From Perkinsus chesapeaki (taxonomy: Eukaryota > Perkinsozoa > Perkinsida > Perkinsidae): 31,007 nt of DNA. The stretch covers positions 1 through 31,007 of the forward strand of contig JAAPAO010000428.1 in NCBI GenBank assembly GCA_013115145.1, written 5' to 3'. The position numbers were made by a program, and so were the translations under genes. Positions 1 through 9,458 of this stretch are shown here, in pieces. Numbering within the stretch: the first letter of the stretch is position 1; the number at the start of each line of letters is the position of its first letter. Under the pieces are notes generated by a model. It did no database searches and was not told the DNA's origin. It saw nothing but the letters and a program-made list of their open reading frames with translations.

Positions 1-537
1 CAGGCCTCAAAGGACAAGTATCTGGTTTATTGCTTTGCGCGTTTGAGTTGGTTACAGTTCTACGGAACAGCAGCTAGGGTTATAAAACAGACCTGGTCGG
101 AGATAATCGCGAACAAGCCAGATTCATACCTATTGAAATCTATCATTGAGAAATACATCGATGACGAAGTTAGCCCATCATCCCAATTGCCTCGGTTAAG
201 CTATACTGGCATCGCTATGAATTGGCTTGCGAGCTACTCCGCCAGTCCAATGGAAAGGCTGTCACTTTCGATAATAACACATGGCCTGAAAAAAGACTAC
301 TCTTTACCATCCGAAGAACCAGCCATAGTCAAGAAGGGAATCCGCGCCAAGGTTCGTGTGTCTCATACTTGCGAAACCTGTTAACATATTGCCTCTTAGA
401 AACCTGCGCCTTGGCATGGAGAGAATTGCATTTTGAGAGTCCCAGAAAATATGCTTAATGGAGATATTGTTTACCTTCAGCTATCATTCGACGCTGAGCA
501 CGTCTTCGTAGGGAGCACCTTTGCTGGCCGAGAATAG
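1..537 (+). CDS. unrecognised gene, 3' part (5' end outside window)
   Basis: The frame is open from the first base, so the start lies upstream of the window. Translation runs to about base 357, where a GT-AG intron of 42 nt (358-399) fits. The second exon (400-537) continues in frame through NMLNGDIVYLQLSFDAEHVF and ends at TAG 535-537. That TAG overlaps a good donor (GTAAGT), so the gene may instead continue by splicing. I do not recognise the family. The first exon contains a Trp-rich helical-looking stretch ending in IAMNWLASYSASP, a pattern that recurs in loose form at 752-1072. No signal peptide or catalytic motif is visible in this part. The intron size matches the other genes of the window. 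Confidence 0.4.
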
Positions 538-751
538 TAAGTCGCTTCATTCTTACAATAAATTTTCTATTGGCTATGAAATTCTCTCGACAGATATGCA
601 CTATACAACTTGATAAAATTGACTGCAACCTTTCCTAATTTTATTTCACCACCAGCGAGACTGCTCGTATCGAGCTCGAAACATATGCGAATATCTCGGA
701 ACTATAGCTCTTTTAAATCTCGAAGTTGAGTATTGCGATTCCTTCAGTAAT

Positions 752-1072
752 ATGCCCACCTCGAAGAATGTGACAAAGGTTGTTAAAACGGCTATACGTG
801 CCTCGAGGAAACCCCAGACGTGCGGTAAAATTTTCAACGTTCTGGTCTGGTCTATGTGGAACACCTTCATCGATCTGTACGTCCCTAATACTGGCATTCG
901 GGAACATGTGAAAGAACTGACAAAATTGGAGATTAAAGAGTTCTTCCTGAGGGAAAATGATAATATATTCACAGAAGATGACTGGTTAAGTTTAATCTCT
1001 TTGGCCATGGCGTGGCTTGTCGGGAGTTCACCTCGAGTTCATATATACTATGGAGGATCAACGATCCTATAG
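752..1072 (+). CDS. unrecognised ORF, possible last exon related to the preceding gene
   Basis: A 106-codon open frame from ATG 752 to the stop at 1070-1072. The product has several Trp/Leu-rich helical stretches (NVLVWSMWNTFIDLY, then LISLAMAWLVGSSP). The spacing of a Trp-containing helix, a charged middle and a final 'AM-x-WL...S-x-P' motif resembles the exon at 1-357. This could therefore be a second copy of one domain within a single spliced gene, or a neighbouring paralogue. An open stretch of about 48 codons at roughly 595-727 may be a further exon between them. No family recognised; moderate to low confidence that this is a real exon. Confidence 0.35.
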   Translation: MPTSKNVTKVVKTAIRASRKPQTCGKIFNVLVWSMWNTFIDLYVPNTGIREHVKELTKLEIKEFFLRENDNIFTEDDWLSLISLAMAWLVGSSPRVHIYYGGSTIL

Positions 1073-1892
1073 GCAAAGTGGCCAGCTGATCGTGAGTCGA
1101 AGTAATTGCATGGCTATCCTGATGTTGATGTTATTCACCAAAAAAGCGTCTCATTGCGTTCTGACACATGGTGAATAACAAGTTAACGGTGCCCAGGGCG
1201 TAGCCGCAAGGCGACAAAGAAACAGTAAATCTTTGGAGTAGCTTTGTTTCTTCCGGGCATTCCCTCGGCAAGTTGTGGAATACTGTATTTCCGGGCTTCG
1301 ATGCCGGGTGAACCCGGCAAGATTCAAAAATCGCGGTTTAGTTGGAATTCGGTTATGCCAGGTGACTTGTCAATTATGTACTACATAATATGTAGCGATT
1401 ATACCTTTGCATGACAGAGATATCTCATTTTGCTGGAAGAAAAAAACCGCTGCACTACGATCCAGTCGAGATTGACTTTAAGCGGGATCGGTTTCCGTAG
1501 ACCATAGAACTCCCTTGTAGTCGATCGCTTCTCAGGTATTGTGTAGTGTGGACACAGTTGCCGATCATCTCATGGTTATTGCCATTCATAGGACATGTTG
1601 GAATATGCGACAGCACGGGAAAGGTAATTCCTGAGGTTTATTCTTCTCGCTTTTAAAGCTAAACGATCGCATTAATGCATAAATTTTGCACTCCAACCCA
1701 CACAAAAATCAGCGCGGGAAAATGTTATAATTGACCAAAAGATTTTCAATGATGCTAAATCTAAGTGATCCATGGAAACTCGAAATGCGTCGCATTAGAC
1801 GTGAGTTTTCTAGGCGGCCCATTGATTCGACGCTTAAGGGCCCGAATAATGCCCTCGTGTCACCCGAGGGTATCGTTAGATTCGAGTCGAGA
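1073..1892. other. stretch without a recognised gene
   Basis: I see no convincing gene. An 86-codon open frame at 1731-1991 shows no family motif and overlaps the start of the hairpin-rich zone. No RNA gene recognised. Confidence 0.4.
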
Positions 1893-2456
1893 GTCCTGAC
1901 TCAGGACCAACATCATTGGTCCGACAAACAGTTTGATCCATATTATATCTCTCAAGGCAAATCTATTTCTGTCACGACTACTGTAGTCTAGTCGAGGTCG
2001 TTGCCTTTTCTCACCCAGTCATGAATCGCCAGAATCGAGACTCTTAACTGTGCGATCATTGATCGCGCGACCGGCTCGAGTAACTAGATTCTCGGTCTAC
2101 GAGTCTCATAAACTACAGTCTAGTTTATGAAATACATGGACCGAAAATCAATGGAAAGCACTGATGAGAGAATCTCTCATCAAGTTGAGATCGGATCTCA
2201 ACTTGAGATTCTCAAGGCTGATTGAGGCTACGAGACTTTTAGTGGCCTCTGGCAGACTACCAGTGGCAGCGCCAGACTGGGCCAGTCTGACTGGCACACG
2301 GGGATGTCAGACAATATCAAGTATCAATACAGGTTGGATTTGATACAGCCTGTATTAACAATTGGCGAGCATCCGTTCCATGATTCATACAGCGGAGGCT
2401 CGTCAAGATGGAAATAGTGTGTTGAATTCTTGTCTATCACCGTGATAGTATCACGG
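1893..2456. repeat. cluster of short perfect hairpins (array 1)
   Basis: Consecutive perfect inverted repeats of unrelated sequence. Stems: 1893-1907 (7 bp, 1-nt loop), 1904-1922 (7 bp), 1976-1988 (6 bp), 2052-2066 (7 bp, 1-nt loop), 2106-2130 (10 bp, 5-nt loop), 2162-2182 (9 bp, 3-nt loop), 2180-2206 (13 bp, 1-nt loop), 2202-2216 (7 bp), 2273-2289 (8 bp), 2326-2356 (8 bp) and 2440-2456 (8 bp). Several hairpins abut or overlap by a few bases. A random sequence of this length would be expected to hold well under one stem of 7 bp or more with such short loops. No coding function is evident. Confidence 0.7.
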
Positions 2457-2465
2457 CCCGTCAAA

Positions 2466-2592
2466 TCATGGGCCCAGCTGATGAAAGAGTACCTGACAGC
2501 GATGTGATCTACTCATTGGGCTCTCTATAGCCCTGATCTGAACCCCATTGAAAATCTATTGGGTGATTTCAAGCGTAGAATTCACTCCGTGA
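2466..2592 (+). pseudogene. decayed Tc1/mariner transposase, C-terminal catalytic part
   Basis: One frame reads through the C-terminal signature of Tc1/mariner transposases: YSPDLNPIENLLGDFKRR at about 2523-2576. The E of NPIE would be the last acidic residue of the DDE/D triad, and the following 'L-GD-KRR' is also typical. Upstream in the same frame is a stretch reading AQLMKEYLTAM followed by TGA, where intact relatives have the helix before the SPDLNPIE motif. The N-terminal half with the first two catalytic Asp is not recognisable. An old dead copy, clearly different from the younger element at 8173-9458. Confidence 0.7.
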
Positions 2593-4349
2593 TCGGACCA
2601 CGGTAGTCCGAGCTTCAGACTCCGATGGAACAAAGATGAACCGCGAAGCTGCATCTTGGAGGAAAGGAGATCAGCGGCAGTTGAAGAATACCGCATTCTG
2701 ACTTGTTCCGCAGCAGCGACGATTGCGATGAAAAATAGGGTTGCACTACGACTGCAGAACGTGGCCGTTGCAGCAGCATTTCGAGAAGAAACGCTTGAAT
2801 CCGGCCAGGGCTTTCGAGCGACAAGGCATTACAGTGTCCTTTGTGAGCCATACCGCATTGGTGTGATAACATGGGCAAAGCTCTCGAGGAGGCTAAGACA
2901 TTTAATAACCCCTTATGTACTACTAACCATGCCTTCGTAGTCTAGTAGACTGCTGATTAATAATCACTGCCATCGTGTATTTGAGTTGGACATGAGGTTG
3001 GAAGTGATTTCTTATCTACCCAGCTGATTGTGTAGAGCTCGAAATATGTAGCTTGCTGGCCCCGGGGGCGGCTCCATAGTGGAGCCTCCACTAGATAATC
3101 TAGTCTACATTCCCCAGTCTCCTTCTGTGTCGTAATTTCGAAGCATAGGATGAGGTGTATGCTGCTAATGGCGAAAGTGGGTCATCCAACTGGGGTGCAT
3201 GCCGCATGCCAGGAAACGCTTACACATGAGAGAACATCTACTCAGGTACACGACTTCGCTGGCTCCTATTTTATATCGGTCGACGAGATGGGCTTTGCTA
3301 GGCCCATGAAGTACATGCATTTGTATCCAAATGCTCAAGAGCAGGATGCCTGGGACACAGCGGTGAGATACAACTATAGCTTTCGGAAATGTCCTGCTGT
3401 CACTCGGTGAGGGTTGGATCTTCGGGTAGCGAATTGCTACTGGTGATAAGGATATACTATAATAGCTGGTGTCGCCTTACGAAGAAGTCACTCATCAGTA
3501 AGCCACCGAGTCGGTTGCACCGATAGTGATAACTACTACTCGAAAACTTCGAGTCGAAATTGTGGCCTCCCTGACATATCTTAAGACATTTTGATAAAAT
3601 GATCATAATGTTATCTAGCTACTAGAACGTTAACACTGACAGACGTTCATGACATGGATTCTTCTCACCAATTGATTGTACTTCGAGACTTCATATCTGC
3701 CATTTCAGCGAATTTCGCGGTTTATTTCCAAGTTTGTTTTTTCGATTCCTCGGTAAGAGCTTCGAAACTTTATAGGAATATGCCAATGAAAAAAGGGTTC
3801 TGAAGTTCATATCCTACTTACATATGTTCACTCCCTTGATCGACAAATTTCACACATCAAATTTACTGAATGTGAAAAAGGCCTCGAGCAGCCTGCTCAT
3901 AGCAGGTGTTAGAGCTGTGAACTTCAGATTCGAGCGGCGGATTCTACTTTCGAAAAGCGAAGTCATAACATCATTTGCAACAACTGTCATCATCACGTAA
4001 GTCATCGTTCCTTACGTTCATCGACTTGTCGTTTTCCGGAAAACATTCCCGTAACAATTGAGATTATGCAGGCGTTGTCAATCCCTTAACAGTTCCGCTA
4101 ATATTAGGTAGTGGAATGCTTGAACGACATGCAATATGGAGGTTCTCGTAAATGGAATCAGGCTACTCTATGTTGGTTACTTCTAATCAATGGATGCTTT
4201 GTGTCCTGGAAAGCAGCGGTAAGCATGCTCTCCTCAGCAAGTACTTGAAGCTGTATTCCAGGTTCAGACATGGGGCCCGTTTGTATTCATCGTCACGTTA
4301 CTATCGGTTATGCCATACTTGAAGCACTTATAAGTTTCGAACACGCACC
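2593..4349. other. gene-poor stretch up to the inverted duplication
   Basis: Open frames at 2656-2940 (94 codons) and 3150-3410 (86 codons) show no recognisable domain, and I do not call them genes. The first part is hairpin-rich (listed separately). Further isolated palindromes are present at about 3900-3915, 4031-4044 and 4240-4250. Nothing else recognised. Confidence 0.4.
2939..3601. repeat. cluster of short perfect hairpins (array 2)
   Basis: Perfect stems at 2939-2951 (6 bp), 2954-2966 (6 bp), 3070-3086 (7 bp, loop 3), 3090-3104 (7 bp, loop 1), 3288-3307 (6 bp), 3317-3334 (7 bp, loop 4), 3538-3554 (7 bp, loop 3) and 3587-3601 (6 bp, loop 3). Sequences of the stems are unrelated. Same kind of structure as array 1 but less dense. 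Confidence 0.55.
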
Positions 4350-4453
4350 TGTTTGTCTTGTCAGTGTTAAATTGAAAGCCTTCCACGGTTCGAAATTATA
4401 CATTATTTCTTCAATCCGAATCTGGCAGTTCTCCTTTATTATTATTCTTGTGC

Positions 4454-5926
4454 ATGCGTGCTATTTCTATATATGGAATTCTCATACCAGCTGTTTACTC
4501 TGATAACGAGTTTTGCTTCCAAGATGTTAATATTAATTATCATGCATTTGTCGAATATTCTGGTACTTTAACAAATGATAAATGTTCGCAATGTTATAAA
4601 ATTAATAGAAGTAAATACTACATTGGTGATGCATATAAAAATATAAAAGATGCACCTGAAAGTGTTGGCATATGTTTACCGATAACATGTATGGAATGGC
4701 ACGCTAAATTATTAATTCATCAATTCTATAATACAAATGTAATTGCTTTTATCAACTTGAAAGAAGTTTCAATTGATGATTGCAATGATGATAATAAAGA
4801 TGAGGTTGCTGTTTGTATTGAAGGGCCAATTGGAAGAGCATCTTTAGAAGTGTTGGACTCAATTAGGCAAAACGTTATTCGACCAATGAAAGGGAAAGTC
4901 TTCTTCGTCGGCGATTTCGATAAAAAGTCAAATCGAACAATCGCGGATATTTTACAATTCCTCCGCATCGGTCTCGGTGAGATTGACTCATTTGACATTC
5001 GGGAGGATATTACACGAGATGAAGCTTTGGTAGAATTCATAAATGAAAGTGAAGTTGGTGAAATAATTATCAATCAAGATTGGCTTACTGGAAGGGAAAT
5101 ACTCAATTTAAAAGGAAAACGAAGATGTTTGGAAATAATTGAAAAATGGGAAGAAAATAATTTGATGAAATTTGATTATATTTTCTACACAAGAATTGAT
5201 CTGATGTGGTTGAGTAAACCTCCACCATTAAATGTTTTGAAATATGTTAAAACAAATGATGATATTATATGGATACCCGATAGTGAAGATTGGAGAGGAT
5301 TAAATGATAGAACAGCAATAATGAAAAGGCAACTGGCAAATGTATACTTTTACCGTTATGATGTTTTTATTAATGGTTTAATACTGGATTATTTAAATAA
5401 TATAAATAAGATTAGTTACATTGGAGTTGACGATGATGAAATGTTTAATAAAGTTGATTTAAGTATCAATCCAGAAATAATCCTCAAAATGCATTTATTA
5501 TATAATAAAATAATCATTGGACGTTATCCAACTGTAGCTGCAATTAGAACATGTCAACAAGGACAACAATGTATTGGTAAATCAACCAAATTGAATAATG
5601 GATTTCGATTCATTGCTGAACAATCTGTGGCGCGCGGTAATTCATATCTTATAAATATATTAGGTTGGCGATGGTCAATTGATTCTATCCCTCAATTATC
5701 TCCTCCTTGTTTTCAAACTTATCAAGAATATCAATTTTGTTGTGAAACTGATGCCGCCATTTACGGAAAGACTCTTTGTTATCTCGATGGCAGTTATTCA
5801 TTTCATAGATGTTGTGATAATAAAACAATAACAATTGGTTTATCAAAAGCTCACAAAAGTTACGATAACAATGATTCATGTATTAATGTAATTGGTGATG
5901 TAAAACTTTGTTATTATTTTAAATAA
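4454..5926 (+). CDS. secreted glycosyltransferase-like protein, copy 1
   Basis: Intronless, 490 residues from ATG 4454, which is followed by a short hydrophobic leader; I infer a signal peptide or a lumenal protein. Residues ~20-90 are Cys-containing (C21, C44, C47, C74, C79) and include VGICLPITC (72-79), which resembles the conserved end of the NRF domain of acyltransferase-3-linked proteins. From ~117 the sequence VAVCIEGPIGR resembles the start of several 'VAVCLSGxxR' glycosyltransferase-like families. DYIFYTRIDLMW (241-252) matches the acidic 'Y-x-x-R-x-D-L' motif, and IPDSEDWRGLNDR (274-286) the 'GLNDRxA' motif of the same group. The C-terminal ~100 residues are Cys-rich. I infer a Golgi/ER sugar transferase; substrate unknown. 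The gene is strikingly AT-rich and points toward the methyltransferase gene 92 bp downstream, on the same strand. Its twin is at 21452-22924. Confidence 0.65.
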   Translation: MRAISIYGILIPAVYSDNEFCFQDVNINYHAFVEYSGTLTNDKCSQCYKINRSKYYIGDAYKNIKDAPESVGICLPITCMEWHAKLLIHQFYNTNVIAFINLKEVSIDDCNDDNKDEVAVCIEGPIGRASLEVLDSIRQNVIRPMKGKVFFVGDFDKKSNRTIADILQFLRIGLGEIDSFDIREDITRDEALVEFINESEVGEIIINQDWLTGREILNLKGKRRCLEIIEKWEENNLMKFDYIFYTRIDLMWLSKPPPLNVLKYVKTNDDIIWIPDSEDWRGLNDRTAIMKRQLANVYFYRYDVFINGLILDYLNNINKISYIGVDDDEMFNKVDLSINPEIILKMHLLYNKIIIGRYPTVAAIRTCQQGQQCIGKSTKLNNGFRFIAEQSVARGNSYLINILGWRWSIDSIPQLSPPCFQTYQEYQFCCETDAAIYGKTLCYLDGSYSFHRCCDNKTITIGLSKAHKSYDNNDSCINVIGDVKLCYYFK

Positions 5927-6018
5927 ATAAATATTATTTTTATTAATAATTGATAATTAACCATTCTCATCATTTGTTGTTTCATCACTTCACAGCACTC
6001 ATCTGGACAATTCCTTAA

Positions 6019-7691
6019 ATGGCCCATCAACCTCCAAGTGTCATAAAAGATACTTCTAAAGTAACATCAATTATAACCTGATAATAATTTATTAATTTCA
6101 GGTCACCTTCGTTCCATCATCAGCAACTATCATCCCACCTAATGTTTGCTCTTCCATAAATCCGCCATCGATGAGGGAGGTGATTATTAATGTCTACTTA
6201 ACTTGTTATTATTGGTCAAATCAGTTTACTTATAATACTCGACTATCAACTCGTACTTTACCATCGATAACTTCAACTTGGTTACCTCCACAAGAAGTTA
6301 ACTCATTTAAATCATTTCAACAACCAATCGACAATCAGTAATTATCGCATCGACGCTCTTTATCATAATTATTTATTATTTTCAGTCAATCCATTTTCCC
6401 TCCTCTTCCACTCATCAATTCGACGATTCCCTCCCAAAAGGTAAATCATCATAAAACGGCGTCTGGCAGTGATGCTCAATCGATTCCATTTTTCCATTTT
6501 CGTATCATTCAATCGCATCACAGGCCTTCATTAATAATTCCTACTTTGAAACTAGTAGGAGATTATCTAACACATCAAACCAGCAGCAACAACCTCATCA
6601 TCATGATTCGATCAAAACATCAACAATTATAAAACCAAAGATGAACGGAATCGATTATCAACAAGCTGATCTGAAATGGCGTGTAACTGAGACAAGAATG
6701 TTGAGTATGCAAATTGATTTTGGAAAAGGAGAGTTTGAAATAAATGGTAAAACTAGTAAGTATATCTTAAGCATTTCCCCATCATTAATCAGGTATCCCA
6801 CTTTATCTAAATTTAGATCATCCAACTACTCCTGGTGAGACTGGCCTTCGTGTTTGGGATGCTGGAATATGCATGGCGAAGTGATTTAATAACTTTTATG
6901 AAACTCAAACATTCTTTTGGTAGATATTTTGAAACTCATTTGGAAGATATTAAAGATATGAGAAAAGTTGAAAGACTGAAAGTGAGGATATTTTCCCGAC
7001 GTGTGAAGAGATTTAACAGATTCTCGAACTCGGTTGTGGTAGTGGAGTTGTCGGCATTTCTTGTTCATTAACTTCAACACCTTGTGATGTTATATTAACC
7101 GATCGAGCGATTATTAAACCTCGGACTGAATCAAACGTGAGATGATCGTCTCAAACAGAAGTTGAGTGGCAGCTGACCAGATTGATATTAATAAGGAAGC
7201 GATTGCGAAGAGAGGGAATACATGTTGTTATACAGTAAATAAAAGTAAGATACGAATGAATTATCGAATCGATTAGGTGATCGATTGGAAGGACCTAGAT
7301 AACAGCGAGTATGATTGGTCTTCTCCTCCTGATATTATCATAGCAAGTGATGTCCTCTGGTCGCAGGTATTCTTACATTATCATACTTACAAATTTACAC
7401 TTTAATCAGGTATTCGTTAAACCATTCGTTGAGACACTTTTAAAGGCTTCTCCAAATCACACAAATACTCCTGACTTTTATATTTGCCAGAAAAGTCGCA
7501 ATGTGGATTTGGATGCTCTTTGGATTAATGAAGTATCCAAGCATTTCGAGGTCAGCAAACATTAATTCAATTCGATCGCGAAGTTGCCAACTTTAATTTA
7601 TTCTCAGTTGTTGGATGAATGTCGTTCGACGGAAGTCCTTCCTGAAGAATATCATCACGCGAGAATTAACATGTATCATTTTAAAAGGTAA
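6019..7691 (+). CDS. METTL21-like protein methyltransferase, copy 1 (11 exons)
   Basis: Spliced model of 390 residues, all phases agreeing. Exons: 6019-6060, 6102-6337, 6386-6440, 6524-6755, 6817-6880, 6924-6981, 7020-7136, 7181-7234, 7277-7366, 7410-7550, 7608-7691. Introns are 38-83 nt with GT-AG ends. Residues 1-185 form an unrecognised Ser/Pro/Gln-rich N-terminal extension. The class I SAM-dependent fold begins at HPTTPGETGLRVWDAG (190-205) and continues with motif I LELGCGSG (231-238), an acidic LTDRA (255-259), a DW (289-290) and PDIIIASDVLWS (304-315), equivalent to the 'D-V-x-x-x-S/A-D' motif. The C-terminus HHARINMYHFKR resembles the last strand of the family. This group methylates lysines of proteins such as chaperones and elongation factors; the target here is unknown. 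What look like nonsense codons at 6882 and 7274 lie inside introns. Confidence 0.75.
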
Positions 7692-8172
7692 CAAAAGTTA
7701 AACAACATTTCATTTATCATAATACTTAGACGATTGAAGGATTGTTGAAGTGTATCCTCATTTGCATGTCTTAATTATTAAATAATAACCATAAAGGTTT
7801 CGAACGATCATATTGAGTGTTGTTGTCTTGAAAGTACACTATTATTGCATCAATCTATCATGGAAATCAAAAACACACAAATGATTCGAAACTAGAACGA
7901 TGGCATGCCACTGAGAGCTATTGAGCGATAAAAGTATAAAGATATGATGCAGTGTCGTACTATAGCTGGGCGGAAAACAGAAGCCTCAATCATCACAGGG
8001 CAAAACGAGCGGTTAAAGAATGATAAAAAATGAAAGATAAGAATGATAATGAAACTTCGTGGCGGACCAGATGCGTATGGTTTGGCGGGTAAAAAGAGGC
8101 ACCTAGGGCCAAACATTGAAGGAACACCATAAAGGTGAAGCTCAGGCAGCTGTAGAGAACACGGGGAGCATA
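7692..8172. other. noncoding inner part of the left arm
   Basis: The stretch matches the right arm in inverse orientation. The TGGCGGACCAGATGCGTAT block near 8062 is shared. Where the right arm has about 165 bp (19190-19355), this arm has only about 32 bp of A-rich filler (~8019-8050), so one of them suffered a deletion or replacement. A short frame that could be an exon in the right copy is frameshifted here. No intact gene seen. Confidence 0.6.
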
Positions 8173-8369
8173 TTGTGCGTCCAAATTCGTTAGGCAAATC
8201 CGAAAAAAAGCTATAACTTGACGAGTAAAACGAATTTCAATAAGAAATCAACATATGTTGCGTATTCATGTGGGACAAGTATAACTGTCATGACAAACCA
8301 AATCGATCGCCGTTTCATTGCTCTAGGGCGAGCGAAAAGTCAACTGGCACGTCTTGTTACCGTCCAAAT
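8173..8369. repeat. left terminal inverted repeat of the Tc1-type element
   Basis: About 197 bp, near-identical reverse complement of 9262-9458. An inner direct-repeat copy of the terminal motif starts at its inner edge, at 8361. Confidence 0.9.
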
Positions 8370-8418
8370 TTGTTGGGCAACTCAACACATTAGGTCTTTG
8401 TACATGAGAAACTTTACT

Positions 8419-9241
8419 TTATTTCAACTTGCATGCACCCACATACCCTCCCTTACACTGGATGACACGATCTACCCTAGTATCTGCTGACTCGGTCAGT
8501 TTTTTCACCGTCTGGGAGTCAACTGCCTTGAACTCTCGCTTGATCGCTTCCCATAGCTCGTCGGTCGAGTGATACTGGGTCCCGTTGCGATAAAGACCCC
8601 TAAGAATTATTTGTATAGGCTTGGGGACTGGGCGGCTTATAATATTACTGTTTGATTATAGCCCACAAGTGTTCTATAGGATTGAGATCTGGGCTATTCG
8701 GTGGCCACTTCATCAGGCGTGACCCACGGAAGCCCTTCTTCTCCAGAAATGACCGTGTGAAGCTCGAGCTATGTGATGGTGCGTTGTCCTGCATAAGCTT
8801 GAGCTTTCGTTTACGCGCCGTGGCCTGCGATTTATACCAAGGAATGAAATCTTCTTGCAGAATTTTCATGTACCTAAGACTCCTACGTATTGCGCTTTAG
8901 CGAAGCACTTTGACTCACTCTTCCGAGTTGATCTTGACGCCCTTTGGTACCCTAGTGGGGCCTATAATCTCATCGTCAACGATTGCAGCCCATATCATTA
9001 CTCCTCCCCCTCCCTGTTGCCTCTTAAAGCGCCCCGGGACCTCCTTCCCATTGACCACCCACCCCTTTGCCCATCCATCGGGGCCATCGAGTGATGCGCT
9101 CGTTTCATCCGTCCAAATAACGTTTGAAAAGTCCTCTTTTTTGTATGTGCGGGCCCATTCCAGCCTTGCCGCCTTATGTTTCTTGGTCAAGGAGGGCCTC
9201 GCTTCAGGCTTCCGGACCTTTCCTATTTCCTTGAGGACATT
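8419..9241 (-). pseudogene. Tc1/mariner transposase, truncated and interrupted
   Basis: Reading on the minus strand, the catalytic domain starts near 9241. It contains VIWTDETS (first Asp, ~9118), MQDNAPSH (second Asp, ~8787) and SPDLNPIEHLW (final Glu, ~8675). There are 37 residues between the second Asp and the Glu, against 34 in canonical Tc1, so a DD37E-like spacing. The N-terminal helix-turn-helix DNA-binding half (about 110 residues) is missing. Two in-frame stops occur near 8915 and 8894, and a frame change after LWAIIKQ (8645) is needed to reach the usual C-terminal 'DELW...SADTRVDRVIQCKGG' region that ends at 8419. The enzyme cannot be functional. Its terminal repeats could still be recognised by an enzyme made elsewhere. 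Confidence 0.85.
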
Positions 9242-9261
9242 GCACCGTGTTGACTTTCCTT

Positions 9262-9458
9262 ATTTGGACGGTAACAAGACGTGCCAGTTGACTTTTCGCT
9301 CGCCCTAGAGCAATGAAACGGCGATCGATTTGGTTTGTCATGACAGTTATCCTTGTCCCACATGAATACGCAACATATGTTGATTTCGTATCGAAACTCG
9401 TTTTATTCGTCAAGTTATAGCTTTTTTTCGGATTTGCCTAACGAATTTGGACGCACAA
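9262..9458. repeat. right terminal inverted repeat of the Tc1-type element
   Basis: Near-identical reverse complement of 8173-8369. Its inner direct-repeat copy is truncated after about 9 bases. Confidence 0.9.

Larger units (their letters stand above)
8173..9458 (-). mobile_element. Tc1-type element, nonautonomous, IR/DR termini
   Basis: The ends TTGTGCGTCC and GGACGCACAA are flanked by TA at 8171-8172 and 9459-9460, the target duplication of Tc1/mariner elements. The 1286-bp element has ~197-bp terminal inverted repeats that differ at only a few positions, implying recent insertion. The block CGTCCAAATTCGTTAGGCAA at 8178-8197 recurs as a near copy at 8361-8380, giving the inverted-repeat/direct-repeat termini of some Tc1 families. 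The right terminal repeat has the outer block but its inner block is cut short at about 9258-9270. It encodes a disabled transposase on the minus strand. It interrupts the left arm of the inverted duplication but not the right arm, so it arrived after the duplication. Confidence 0.9.

Noticed and set aside
1192-1320. Possible small RNA gene in a GC-rich stretch with short inverted repeats
   Set aside because: No tRNA cloverleaf, snRNA or other recognisable fold could be traced.
6835-7300. Methyltransferase looks like a pseudogene with frameshifts and stop codons (6882, 7274)
   Set aside because: Removing GT-AG introns of 38-44 nt restores a single frame with every family motif in order and matching phases in both copies.
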